NCBI RefSeq assembly: GCF_022539665.2
Contig: NC_081336.1
Location: 7,850,778 to 7,914,777 of the forward strand
From: Daphnia carinata
Taxonomy: Eukaryota > Arthropoda > Branchiopoda > Diplostraca > Daphniidae
Direction: 5' to 3'
Length of the DNA stretch: 64,000 nucleotides
Each line of letters begins with the position of its first letter. The first letter of the stretch is position 1. The notes beneath the pieces were generated by a model that saw only the letters and a program-made list of their open reading frames with translations, ran no database searches and was not told the origin of the DNA. Positions 26,909-39,243 of this stretch are shown here, in pieces. A program made the position numbers and the translations under genes.

Positions 26909-28646
26909 TTAAAGGGAAACAACAAAAGCTGGATATGTTTCAATGCTGCATTTGTTGACACCACGCTGTATCAGAATGTAGCCTTGATCTCCCCAAGTGG
27001 TTCCCCACGTATTGCGAACGACCCAGTGATCGATTGTGTCGTTGAACCTCCCATAACCGACAATGACAACACCGTGGTTGACAGGTAAATTATCACAAGC
27101 CTCATCATCGTACACGCCATCACTGTTCAATTAAAAGATGTATACAAAAGTATAAGAGAAAAAGAATTATAATCGTTTTGGTTACGTGTAGTAGTAAAAA
27201 CTGCCAACGACGGCCATTGCAGTTGCAAGTGGACCATATTCCTGAAGGGCAAGTTGCATAGCAGTGGCATTCTTGCTTTGAACATATCCAAATGAAGAGA
27301 CTTTGGCTCCTACCATTGACTTGCATTCTGGACAGAATTTGCATGTGTTTCTCTAAATAGCAAGTGAAACATACCAATTGTCGAGAAGTAGTATAAAACC
27401 ATATATGGTTTTATATAGAAATGGCACTATAGTGCCATTTCTCCACAACAAGAGAATTGCAAAAATCTCCAAAAAAGTAAGTGTAAGAATTTTGTGGCAT
27501 TAAAAAGAACCATTGTAAGTTAAAGCGGCAGTGAAACTGGGACTTACAGTACCCTCATAGGGGTAACAAAATCCTGTTGCAGATCCATTAACTGCTTGTA
27601 TGTAAGACCATGCTGTCACATACCAACCACCTTGGCAGCCATAATTAGTGCTATTAGTATCACAGTCGACTAATTGCTGCTCACTGTAGAAGTGAAACAA
27701 ATGGAATGGGTAAATTTAATTACGAAAACCAAAGGTTTATATGATTACCTCAGAATAGAGTAAGATCTTTTTTTCCTACATCTGTCAAACTCGAGTGGGG
27801 TTATAGCTGTAAAAGCCCAGCAACTTCCGCACTGAATTTTAATTTTAAAAGTTTAAAATCATTTCACTAAAGAGATACAGTACAAACTGGGGATGCGATC
27901 CTTACCGATCCTTGCCTTTTTATTGGCGGCAAGCAGTAGCTGTGACGGTAATTCAGCTGTACTCGTCAATAAAAAAAAGGATTAAAACAATAAATTAATT
28001 TGAATAATTTTGTGATCTATGCATGGAACGTGCTTTGTTTTGTTTTTTTAGCTGAAATGCAGAAAAACATTCTAGACACATACGATATCAGGTAGACGTG
28101 TCTGGCGTTTTGGGAAAACGGTCATCGACTTCTGCAATTTAGGACTAGGAGGTGATTTGATACCAAGCAATACAGCCAATTCTTTGTCCGTCTATTAAAT
28201 GTAGAACCCGTTGAATTCATTAAATTTTACGGTGGAGTCTTTACCAATTAAGAAGCCAATTTAGAAAGGAAAACCCTGTCTTTACCCTGTCAGAGAATTC
28301 GTTGTGTCCAAGTCGAAAGGAAAATTTTCTGCTATTGTGTACTTTAATTTTTGCATCTCTTTGGAAGAAAATTGCCTTACGTACATTTTCTTGTTTTCCA
28401 GCATCAAGTTTCTCGTTGTAATCTTTGTTGTGCAACCTCTGCGAAAAAAGAAACAAAAATCGAGTTCCTACTGGTAATTGCTAATCAGACCTAATCCGTT
28501 TAAAACTTGCTATTCAACGATTACAACTTTTAAGTGGTAGCAATTGGTTTTAGGCTTACCTTGTATTCATTCCAACTAGAAGCCTTATCTTCGCAGAAGA
28601 TACCAATTACGAAAAGCGAAACAAGAAAGACGAGCAACAATTTCAT
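26909..28646 (-). CDS. Papain-family cysteine protease J (C1A, second subfamily), secreted zymogen
   Basis: Eight exons join to 332 aa: 28560-28646, 28286-28438, 28084-28191, 27906-27956, 27749-27831, 27548-27683, 27186-27352, 26909-27122. Signal peptide [19 protein letters not shown]29 propeptide, mature start near LNYRHSYC. Catalytic blocks are [21 protein letters not shown] and RNTWGTTWG. The C-terminus ends in [11 protein letters not shown], the signature of the minus-strand subfamily, against [11 protein letters not shown] in the plus-strand one. An odd CKFCPECKS segment in exon 7 adds two cysteines absent from all paralogues. The intron at 27353-27547 holds two back-to-back perfect palindromes. 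Confidence 0.9.
27392..27442. repeat. Two adjacent perfect palindromes (24 and 26 bases) in an intron of papain J
   Basis: 27392-27415 is a perfect 24-base palindrome centred on ATAT, and 27417-27442 is a perfect 26-base palindrome centred on CTATAG. One base separates them. Both are spacerless, so each can form a full cruciform or RNA hairpin in the transcript's intron. Confidence 0.9.
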
Positions 28647-30000
28647 TTTACCCGAGAACACTTAAGCGACTTTCTGTCACTTCTATGACATTAAGTCTAC
28701 AGGATTTTAAATTACAAACCTACCAAAGAAAACGAGATCGCATGTGTGCTCCTGACGTCATAGCAGTTTTATTTTGAAATTGTTTGTTGCGCTCATATCT
28801 TTCATCAGCGTCTGTAGTTAACTGAACCGGATTCAAATTTGTAGCAGCTGCTAGCAATGACGACAGTTAGAACGCGCTAAATATTGTGAAATTACTTTGT
28901 TCGCAATCCTTATAAGCGAACACTTTCGGTGTACAGCTTCAACTTACTTTAGTTGTTAAAATTTTTTAAATTTTAATTGGTTTCTGTCTGTTTCTTTTCA
29001 GACTAATTCTTGGATCGTAATTTCTACCATCTGCATGTAAATGGGAAATTAAAAGCTCCACGTCGTCGGCTGAACGAACAATCCGGTAGAGTTTCCTGTT
29101 GGACACGCGGCGCGCCCTGTCGTTTGTATATACCACTCCTGAAATGTTATTGAAGGTAAACAAATATTAAACATCTAGCATTTTGATTACATATAATCCC
29201 TTTTTTTCCTCTTCAGGACGATAGTTGGGGCGTTTACATTAGATATTGCCGGACTAAACTTTTGTTTCCATTGTCCGTTTCCATGTGCGTGTTTCCCGAT
29301 AAACAATCTCGATTGACGTGACATCTTCATTAAAGCACCATATCCCATACGACTTGGATGTGGCATGCTACAGGCACATTCCCCAGGTATCTTACCTTGT
29401 CCTTCATTCCTTCTATAAGCATGTTTTATTTTTAAATGCAGATTTGCTATCGTACTCTCCCTCCTCCCTCGTAGAAAGGGGAGGACAGGAATGTTTTTCT
29501 CTTCATTCCTTTTTTGTCTTATCGTCGTTGACGTTAAGACGTGTGCAGAATACGATATATCGCTTCTGTTGTTGACACAAACTTGATTTCCTAAAAATAG
29601 CCTTCTTAAATCTTTACTTGTCAGTAGGTTCCTATTACGTCAGTGTGGTCAGTTGGAGACAGCTTCTTTGCAAATGCCGTCCTCAATATTTAGGTAATTA
29701 TAACTTAATTTACACATCAGTAGCTTAAGATCAACGTTAAATATTAGGGCCTTAATATTTTATGTCGACTTGGGGTGGGCATACATTTCGAAACATGTCG
29801 CAACATTGTCATTCCCTGTCAATTAACAAGGCCGTGTGGTCGGATACGTAAACATCGTTCCTCTTCAAATTTAATTTAGATTGACGAATTTTTTTGCTGA
29901 CTAACTTTTAAATGGCATACCCTTTCACATTCAAATATTCATGATAGCTCTTACTTTATTTAAATAATTGCAATATTCAATTCACATTAAATAGGATTAA
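28647..30000. other. Intergenic interval between papains J and K
   Basis: About 1.35 kb with no recognised exon on either strand, including the upstream region of papain J. A short GC-rich patch with GGCGCGCC occurs near 29109. I see no repeat or RNA gene. Confidence 0.4.
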
Positions 30001-30005
30001 TTTCA

Positions 30006-31529
30006 CTAAACTGGCACAACGTAGGCGGCGTAATTTTCAATTTTACATTTGTTGACACCACGTTTGATCCTGAAGTAGCCATTTTCTCCCCATTTGGGTC
30101 CCCACGAGTTGCGACCGATCCAGTAGTCCACCCCGTCGACCGTGTCCCAACCGACAAGAACAACCGCGTGATTGACTTCTCTGTTATCGCACGCCGCATC
30201 GTCGTATATTCCGCTCCTGAATCAATGACGTTGACATCAAACGCGAAAAGAAGAGAACGTTAATTAACATTACCCGTAGGACGCGAAGGAGTTGACCACG
30301 GTCATGGCAACTGCGAGGGGACCATATGTCTGCATAGCCTCTTGCATAGCCACAACGTCATTCGCTTTAACGTAGCTGAATGACGACACCTTTGCGCCAA
30401 TCATCCTTTTTCTGAATCTGCAAATGCCTCTCTATAAAAACAGGTGAATGCAATAATTTTGCTTTCTCGTATCAGACAAGAATAGACTTACTCGGGCATT
30501 GTAGCGGGCGTACAGCGACGTTTGCGCAGATCCTCCGGCTTTTTCGATGTAGTCCCATGCGTCCGTGTACCATCCGCCGTTGCATCCGGCGTTAACTCTG
30601 TCGCAATCGACCAGCTGTTTCTCACTAGAAAGTAAACAAAAAACGTGATTGCATCGCCGAATTATCAAATAACATTTTTTTTTCATTACCTTAAAATAAC
30701 TGGGGCATTCGATTTCTTGCAGTGGGCAAATTCCAGCGGATTGGTAGCAGCGAAAGCCCAACAACTTCCACACTTGATTTATTTTAAAACAAAAAAATTT
30801 AATCTTTTGCCGTGGAATTCATTTAATGCGAGATTTTACCGCTGCTTGGTTTTTCACTTCCGGCATACAAGGGTCGTTTCTATAGTCGAGCTGCTCCCAG
30901 AAGAAATTCAAAAGTAGAAATCAAAATAGGTCAGAAAGAGCCGATAAAATGTTGGGGGCACAAAAATTAAGATCACGAACTGAATGCTAACAAATAAGAA
31001 TGGCTCACGTTCTCGGGAAGAGACTGTCGTCTTTGTGTGTCAATGGTGTTTGTTTCCTCCGAAAAAATGTTGGAAGGGATCTTGGTTGGGTTAGCGCCGA
31101 GATACCTTTGCCATTCCGATGGCCTCTGTAAAAAAAAAAATTTAGGTCCAATGTGATTTTAGTTTTAACAGTTTTTCAACTGTAATTTCACCATGTCTGA
31201 GAAGTAGTTGTGCGCTTGAGTGTATGTTGAGAATTTCCCGCTATTGTGCCGTTTGATTTCCGCATTTCTGTAGAGAAAAATGCGCTTGCGCATTCTGTCT
31301 CGTAGCCCACCGTCGATATAGAACCAGTAATTTTTTCCATGCTCTTTCTACAACAATCGATTTCAATTAATTCATCTTTTTTTTTAAAATTTAAATGAAA
31401 TTAAAATAATTATGTAACACACAATTAAATAACACTCACTTTGTATTCGTTCCAGGCTTCGTCGTCAGATTGGCCATCAATCACGCTGACGGCCATCGCG
31501 AAAACAACAATCACATCCAGAAACTTCAT
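30006..31529 (-). CDS. Papain-family cysteine protease K (C1A, second subfamily), secreted zymogen
   Basis: Eight exons join to 332 aa: 31440-31529, 31192-31347, 31009-31125, 30840-30890, 30690-30772, 30492-30624, 30274-30431, 30006-30216. Signal peptide ends near IDG; the I29 propeptide includes RIFLYRNAEIKRHNSGKF. The mature enzyme starts near LDYRNDPC. Catalytic blocks are KNQAACGSCWAF, CNGGWY, NHAVVLVGWD and RNSWGPKWG, all intact. A 5' UTR intron is likely (about 31544-31638). It is the second gene of the minus-strand tandem and closest to papain L. Confidence 0.92.
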
Positions 31530-31727
31530 TTTTCGCTACACTGCCGAGGATGAGAAGGTAGGAAACGATTCATTTAATCCCCTTGTTAGTTACCGAAAAG
31601 GCTTAAGTGTTTTAGGTGTTAGAAATTCAAAACTTACCGTAAGAAATAGGGACCAGTTAGAATGTCCTTTAGCCTTCACCGTTGCTCAATCAATGGACTT
31701 TTAGTCCCGCAAACGCAGCGATGACCC

Positions 31728-31735
31728 TTTAAATA
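31728..31735 (-). promoter_or_regulatory. TATA-like element of papain gene K
   Basis: Reads TATTTAAA on the minus strand, upstream of the 5' UTR exon of papain K. Confidence 0.4.
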
Positions 31736-31739
31736 GACG

Positions 31740-32800
31740 AAGAGGTGACCGAATTGGAAGAGAAGGCTGTTTGTAATGAAGTCATGTTGATGTCATCACG
31801 TCGGTTTCTAGTTCCATTCCTTGTTCGTTTGAGGTATGGCTGAAAGTTGTAACCTCATTCGAAACCTAGTCAATATCGGCTAATCTTTTTTCAAAAGATT
31901 TTCATTTTCTATAATTGGTACAGTGTCTTTCCGTTGGTATGTCTGGCGTCTGCTCCAGTGGCACGCTTTTCAAATAACTGGTTTGCGAGTAATTTTATTC
32001 CGATTGCCTCGAGTGCTCGACGATAACTGTTTCATTGACCTGGGAAACACACCTGAGGCCCTTTTTTTTCGCTCCTCGTCCAACCACTTTAAACTGTAGG
32101 TCCACCTTGTCAATCATGTCACCTGTGGCGACTGTGTGATGCATCACATTGACACCACTCCCATTTTTTTCAAAAATTATGCAGCTCGATATGATATTCA
32201 AGCAGATGGCTTTTGTTTAAATTTCAGCCGCAGAGAACCTGTTAGGACATGTAAAATAATTGTTATTTTACAGCATAAATTTTAAGTTATATGTGCAATC
32301 CATAGGAAGACTTACGTTGTTTCCACAAATGTTCTTCACCGATAGATTTTTAGTTAGAGCTGAACGTGGCCGTATGATCGTGAATCGCCATATGATTCAC
32401 GATCATTCCGTGTGTGTATTTGCGTCAACCACGCTCGAAGAGTTTCAACTTGTCAACTGAACTGAAACTGCGTTATCCGACGAAGAAAACCCCGCGAGGA
32501 CATCTTGTTCTTAACGAGTCGTAAGTCTTATAGTAGCATGCGATAACACGAAATTGGCATTATGGTAAGTGCGAAATGGGGTGAGCGTTTCTGGCACTCG
32601 ATCTTCAATTTCCGGGTGGTAATTGGGGCAGTAAATCGAAACGTGCGTATAGTACTTTGTTTTGGTTTTTTTAAATTCGTAACTATCAAGAAAGACTAGA
32701 TTTTGTTTAGAACACGTTGTCAGGCAATGATTGGTGTATCTTGAGGTATAAACATAGACAGAAATTGAGCTTTAAATAGGTTAACGTCATTGTTTGTTTT
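31740..32800. other. Intergenic interval between papains K and L
   Basis: No gene is assigned. A minus-strand open frame at 31995-32201 reads somewhat protein-like but has no start context, splice partners or recognised family. A perfect inverted repeat lies at 32374-32406. Confidence 0.4.
32374..32406. repeat. Perfect inverted repeat, 13-base arms
   Basis: ATGATCGTGAATC at 32374-32386 is repeated inverted at 32394-32406 with a 7-base loop GCCATAT. It is AT/GC balanced and lies between two papain genes, outside any exon. Confidence 0.85.
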
Positions 32801-32816
32801 TTTTTGCAAAGGACAC

Positions 32817-34342
32817 TCAGAACGCCAAAACATAAGCAGGATAACTTTCAATGTTGCATTTGTTGACGCCGCGTTGCACGTAAATGTATCCGTTTTTGCC
32901 CCAATTGGGGCCCCACGAATTGCGTGCAATCCAATAGTCCACTCCGTTGAGCGTGTCCCAGCCGACGATGACGACTGCGTGATTAACAGGCTGCGTATCA
33001 CACGCGCTGTCGTCGTATACGCCATCCCTGTTAATCGACGCAGAACCAATGAGGACAAACATTAACATTAAAAGCATTGAATAAAGAGTAAAACCCGGCT
33101 ACGTACGCGTAAGAACTGAATGGATCGACAGCTGTGAAAGCTGTTGCAATAGGTCCGTACTTCTGAATAGCTTGCTGCATAGCCAACATGTTGTTGGCCG
33201 GAACGTAGCGATACGTGAACACGTTGGCACGCGCCATGAACCAAGAATATGAGCACGTGTTTTTCTAACGAGAACAGAGAATGAAAGTGAATTTATTCAG
33301 CGAACGTAACGGCCGAAATTTACCTGGGCGTTGTAAGGGTAAAACGATTCGTGAGCAGATCCCCATGCCCTCCAAATGGAAATCCAAGCCAAGGTGTACC
33401 AACCGCCGTCGCATCCGCCATTGAGTTTGTCGCAATCGACAAGTTGCTGCTCACTTGAGTTAAAGAAATTGACAATCCGTCGATTACGTGCTCAAATTTA
33501 ACTTGCGTTGAAGTGCCCGATTGAACTCACCTCAAACGAACCGGTCGTCCAAATTTCATACATTTAGCAAATTCGAGCGGAGTGATGGCAGCGAATGCCC
33601 AGCAACTTCCGCACTGTGCAAGTACATTATTACAATTAAATTGCATTTTTCTCTAGAAATCGGGTGGTAATGTTCAGTATTTACTTGTCCTTGGTCTTTT
33701 ACTGTCGGCATGCAAATGTGATTACGATAGTCCAACTGCTCAAAAAAAAAAAAGGAAAAGGAAATGGCGTTGAATTTCGGGTAACCTCTTGGACCCAAAT
33801 TTTTAAAAACCGCGTTTAGGAGTTAATTTAGTTAGAATAAACACTCACGGCATTAGGAGGTCGCCTGTGATTGTACAGATCGCTGCTCATAGAGCCCATC
33901 ATCGAAATGGGGGGAGCAAGAGAAGCTTTGACGCCGAGGTATTTCGCCATTTCTGCCGGCAACTAGAATTGAAAAACGTGCGTCAATATTCGTCGTGATT
34001 GATGGGTCGTGAAATGTTCATTTACCAAATCAGAAAATTTGTTGATTTCTTGCTTGAATGACGTAAATTTTTCACTGTTGTGTTGTTCGATTATCCGAGT
34101 TTTGTCGAGAAACAATTCCTTACGCATTGCATCCTGCTTCCCACCATCCGCGGCTATGTTGTAATCCTTCCCGTGTTTTTTCTGGAACACAAACGTAACG
34201 TACGTGCGAATTGCTTAACTAAGGGATCCTTTCAATATCGAATTGCGCGTACCTTGTAGTTCTCCCAAGCGTCAGAATCAGCAGAACAGTAGATGACAGT
34301 TAGAGTCATTGCGAAACCAGCCAACACACTAATGAACTTCAT
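32817..34342 (-). CDS. Papain-family cysteine protease L (C1A, second subfamily), secreted zymogen
   Basis: Eight exons, about 330 aa: 34253-34342, 34026-34181, 33848-33962, 33685-33735, 33531-33613, 33324-33453, 33107-33264, 32817-33027. The 3' limit of exon 3 is less certain by a base. Signal peptide [21 protein letters not shown]29 propeptide ([20 protein letters not shown]), mature start near LDYRNHIC. Catalytic blocks [22 protein letters not shown] and RNSWGPNWG are intact. CDGGWY replaces the usual CNGGWY. It shares exon lengths 7 and 8 (158 and 211) with papains K and M. The long plus-strand frame opposite the last exon is a shadow. Confidence 0.9.
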
Positions 34343-36100
34343 TCTCTAACTTTACCCAAGGAATTGTGATGCTGTACAAAATGATGTTCAGATGAGCAGT
34401 GCACGTCTCATGTCCATAACCCTTGATATAGATGGGAGGCTACCCCTCAGGCACGCACGGGCTATCTGTTAGATTATAATATTCACAAGTTGGTTGTGTT
34501 GCACAGGCGTCTGTGTAAACTGGTTGCATCGTACCAGACACTATACCCCATTCGGGTTCTGCCCTACACACTAATGCATATCTATGGCATGGCGTGGTAT
34601 GCCCATGTCTAGTGGCTGGCAGGTTGTTTGATGCTTCTTTTCCGTTTCCGTATACGTTTACAGCGGTCGGTTTCGTGGAATATTATCTTAAATCTTGTTG
34701 TGTGTATACTTTGCTATGGCCCGTGTCACATGCAGATGTCTAATTTTCTTCCTTTAAATAGAAAAAGGCCTTGTTTTTAGTTTCTTGTTTTATATTTCGA
34801 AACCAGCAGCTATTTCGTTGTTGCCATGTTTGCATTTACGTCGACGGAATGGCGATCAAGCAAAGGGATCCTGTTTTCATGGTGAAACAGGAGGGGTAGA
34901 CCCGCCCTTAACGATCGTCCGTTTATTCGGGGTGTATGATCCGGTTTAACAGTGGCTGTATGGCCGGCTTTTTCTGGTGTCGAAGGACGATCCCAACGAC
35001 CTCTGAATGACTCATTCTTATAGGTGTCTTTGCAAAGTAACTGTAAAACAGATGGCGAGCACCGGTGGAATTCAGTTTGCTTTTTTATAAGTAGGAAGAA
35101 TCGGGGTAACATGATTACGATAACCCGGAGGTAATCGCTGATCACTGACTGATTGGCAGGTAGTCAAAGGAATACAAGATCCTTCATTTTGCTTCTTCTG
35201 CTGAATGAAATCGGAATGTAAACGTTTCTTAATGCTATTATTTTTGTTTTATGTCTTTTATGGCAATCATTTTCTAGATGCAACAACGGATTTCTTGTTT
35301 CCTGTTTCATTTTGCAGTCATTGAATGAGAAACGCCCCTCACGCCATCCTTGAAACGCCGCATGCGTGAATAACAATGACATCGTAGTTAATCAATGCAG
35401 CATCATCAAAGCTGTTTCAAAGCCTACTCTCTATATATAGCAATTCAGTCAGATTGATATAGATTTGCATTTCCTCAGGATTGATTTCTTTCATGCTGAT
35501 AACGTGATGCCAAGGGGCTGCAACGAAAAAACCTCAAACGTGTGTTTGCTGGCTTAAAAAGTTCAAGCTGTTCGTTTTCACTAAGGAAACTGGTTTTGGA
35601 AGTGTTGCGAACACAACGGTGCTTAGCCGATGGTTAGTCAGCTTTATTCTTAAGAAATGCCATCTAAATCTAAGACTAATAGGCTTTTTTTTTAAATTAT
35701 TATCAGGAAACTATAACTACGCAGATTCGACAGGCCCTTTTCAATCTGCCACATCTACGTAGGTTCAACTATCCCTTTGCGATCTACGTTGCATTTGAAA
35801 GCTGGACAAATCCCGGAAAATAAGGTCACCTACTACCATCGTTTCGTGTTTCTTTGGATCGGCCGTTTGAATCCTAGTTACGGCCATCTGCCAAGTGTGA
35901 CTGACTTTACAAAATTCGAAGATGCTCCTATTTCTCAGAAGGTATTTTTATTTTTGGTTTACTTCCGTGACACTAACCTATCTTTCACCATTTTCCATCT
36001 CATTTCAGTTTACATGTATTGGAAAATGTCAAATAGCATAATACAGAAGCAAAAATTAAAAAAAAACAGATTAAATTAAATATTAAAATTCGTCAGCCAT
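34343..36100. other. Intergenic interval between papains L and M
   Basis: About 1.75 kb, the largest gap in the tandem. No exon, relic of a papain, RNA gene or repeat is recognised despite its being long enough for a lost gene copy. Confidence 0.4.
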
Positions 36101-36114
36101 TGGCAGTTAAATAA

Positions 36115-37827
36115 TTAAACTGGTACAACGTAAGCAGGATAAGTTTCGATGTTGCATTTGTTGACACCACGCTGGATGCGGAAGTAGCCAGCCAGGCCCC
36201 AATTGGTTCCCCATGAGTTACGCACCATCCAGAATTTCTTTCCATTGAGCACACCCCAGCCAACAACAACGACACCATGATTCACATTAGGTCCATCGCA
36301 AGCGGTATCGGAATACACTCCACTCCTGCAAATTTGCCGAACAAAATATCAGAGTTGAAACAACAAAATCGACAGTTAACTGCTTTCGTAAGGTAATTAC
36401 AATTGGGCTGTTACAAATATGACGACGAAAATCAATAATGATTCGGTACTTACGCATAGGAATAGAGCGAGGGGACGACATTCATGGCCACAGGAAGAGG
36501 ACCATATTTAACCAGAGCTGATTGCATTGCCGCCTCATTTTTGGACGCAACATAGCCGAACGAAGAAACGTTGGCTCCTACCATCCACGAGCTGAATTTG
36601 CATGTGCCAACCTATGTGATAAACAAATTTTTAGTTAGCAAAAAAAAAGTTTTATCCAACGTATGGTACCAAAGAATCAAATCAAAATTTACAGTGGCAG
36701 TATAATCGTAAGAGGATTTTCTCGCAGATCCGCCAGCTCTTTTGGTGTAATTCCAAGCATCCACGTACCAACCACCACTACATCCACCATTTGACCGATC
36801 GCAATCCACTAGTTGTTGTTCGCTGAAATTTAAGAATTTATTGGTAAATAGGGAGAACTACTTTGCACTGTCAAGAACACATCACGCTAATAATTTGTTT
36901 TTCTTGATTACAGAATACTCTGCAAAAATCAAACGTAAGTTAACTTACCTTAGAACAACGGCAGTTCCAGTTTTCTTGCATTTGGCGAATTCGAGAGGAG
37001 CAATTGCGCTAAAAGCCCAGCAACTTCCACACTTTGAATAAATGAAGATGAGGTATTTTCAATTAGAATGAAATCACGAGGAATTATTTCTCATTATTAT
37101 TACCTGTCCTTGGTTCTTGATTGCTGGCAAACACTTGTTGTAACGATAATCCAGCTATTAATTTCACAGACAAGCAACGAGTGTGCACATTAAAAACTTA
37201 GATAATATTGGAATTTGCAAACTAATGTTGTTGTTTTCTATTAATTGTACTTACGCTAGTAGGAATTTGCCGACTCTCTACGTTATCGGCATTTGCTTCT
37301 ACAAAGTGGTTGCGAGGAACAGACCCAGCTTTGATACCGAGAAAGTCATCCAACTCTATGGGTGCCTAGAACATAAGAAAAAAAAAAAGAAAAAAACAGT
37401 CAGATTTGCTTACGTCCAATCCTAGTTTACTGTCATATAAATGTTTAAAAACTTCACTGCCTCTTACCATGTCGGTAAACTTGTTCACTTCAAGCCTGTA
37501 GGTGTCACTATTTTCGCTGTTATGTTTATTGATTTCAGCACTTCTGATTTGGAAAAGGGCTCTCCGTATTCGATCTTGGCGTCCTCCGTCAAAAGGAAAC
37601 CTGTAATTTTTTCCATGTTTTTTCTTTTCAAGTTAAAATATTCAATTAGTGGTTGGAATGAAACACCTCTTCCGGTTACCAGTAGTTTTTTATCAGCAGA
37701 ATTAAAAAGTCATTGTTCTGTTTATTTTTAGACTCACTTTGTAATCGTTCCAGGCCTCTTCATCGGTATAGCAGTTGATGACGGTAAAGACCATCGCAAA
37801 AACAGCCAGAGTAAAAGGGAGTTGCAT
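36115..37827 (-). CDS. Papain-family cysteine protease M (C1A, second subfamily), secreted zymogen
   Basis: Eight exons join to 329 aa: 37738-37827, 37468-37623, 37255-37365, 37104-37154, 36949-37031, 36693-36822, 36454-36611, 36115-36325. Signal peptide MQLPFTLAVFAMVFTVINC, I29 propeptide (QIRSAEINKHNSENSDTYRL), mature start near LDYRYNKC. Catalytic blocks [28 protein letters not shown] and RNSWGTNWG are intact. The acceptor of exon 2 (GAAAAG before AAAAAACATGG) is weak in pyrimidines. Fourth and outermost member of the minus-strand tandem. Confidence 0.92.
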
Positions 37828-38031
37828 TTTTTAATAGTAAAAATCCTGTCCAAATCCAAAATCATCAGCAGTGTTCACATAGCACGAAAACAAAAAAATA
37901 AATTATGTTTCCTTTTGACAGAAATTATCACGTTAATGTTTACCAGTTAAATGGTTAAAATAAACCAGAACTGATGCACACAGGGAAACAGCCTTTATGA
38001 ATCTATACTGAGTTCATGTCTGCAACGAGCT

Positions 38032-38039
38032 CTTTTATA
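38032..38039 (-). promoter_or_regulatory. TATA box of papain gene M
   Basis: Reads TATAAAAG on the minus strand about 205 bases before the ATG, room for a short UTR exon and intron as in papains F, I and K. Confidence 0.5.
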
Positions 38040-39240
38040 AGAAGAAGAATAAGGCCACCGTTTTGGAGCAATGCCATACATGCACGCACGCATTTTCGAT
38101 GTTTGCCATCGTTAGCGTGTAACCTAGATAATTATTGAAAATACAGCGTACGCTGACGGATTCTCAAACATTCTGAATTAAAACCTCTGTTTTCGTAACC
38201 AGTTGTTGGTCGAATCAGCCGAGTATATCGTGACCTTATATACTGTCCGATTATTTTTGGGGAGCTGATCTAGAAACGCAAACCAGTTACACGTATTTTT
38301 AAAATATCAGATAAAGAACCCTCTGGAGAATAATGAATACATATTGAATTTCCAGAGGGGCATTGGGTTCGATAAGATGATTTCAAGTACGGAAAACAAT
38401 GCCAAATGGAAGCAAAAAGCAGTTATTTTGGTTTCATTTGTCTGGTTAAGCCAAGCTTTCTTTTTCTTCAGAGGATCATTTCCGTATCTTAAAAATTTTT
38501 GAATGAAAACAATAAAATAAGTGAAAAAAAAAAATTTACCCGCAAGAAAATTTATACGCTGACTCTTAACGAGAGGTCGATAATTTCTGTTGAGCTGAAA
38601 GTCACACCAAGAAGGCAGCAGTAAGGAACACCATTTGGCTGGGGAAATAAAGTTGTTTCCGAAAACCCTAGAACATCAGTTTCGTAGACATATATCGATA
38701 ATTATCGTTTAGCTTAGCTTGTCAATGTTACTGGTTGAAAAATGTAAATTTTTACCTTCGAGTTCCACCTCATGTTGGATCCCAATTCATTCTTCTATCA
38801 TCTACTTACTCACACCGCTTTGTGTTGGAATCAACCTAAAGATGAGCCGTAAGCAATGAATGATCTAATTTAGCTCCGGGCATATTTTTAGGTTATGATA
38901 ACATTGTAATTACATTGCCAAGTTAAATTTAATTCCATTTACACAAGTCAAACTGCTCAGGAGGAAGGGGAAAAAATGGAGTAGATGAAGGGACGGGGGG
39001 TGGGTGTCAAAACGTGTCACGACTCGTGTCTGGTCGTATTCAGTAGAAAAAACTCGCCCTCTCGAAATTTTTTGTCAGTTACCTGCCATCTTCACTTCGA
39101 TACAGGTTTCGGCAGCTGACGGCTGAGGAAAAATTTACAAAAAGTGGGTGTTTTAATTATTCACTCTTGTCAATACAGTATCAGTGTCATGGTTGTCTGA
39201 CTAATGAAATTGTACTGCCTAATAACAGGGAAGTGGTCTC
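38040..39240. other. Intergenic interval between papain M and the EAR-repeat gene
   Basis: No gene seen. A small hairpin with 9-base perfect arms occurs at 38319-38327 and 38351-38359. This interval marks the end of the protease array. Confidence 0.4.
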
Positions 39241-39243
39241 AAC

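Noticed and set aside
31995-32201. 68-codon minus-strand frame that looks somewhat protein-like
   Set aside because: No start or splice context, no recognised family, and isolated in intergenic DNA; kept only as a note.
32720-33077. Three frames on both strands over papain L's last exon
   Set aside because: Only the frame with [10 protein letters not shown] and RNSWGPNWG is coding; the others are shadows.
34810-35145. 111-codon minus-strand frame between papains L and M
   Set aside because: No recognisable domain or splice partners; chance frame in a 1.7-kb gap.
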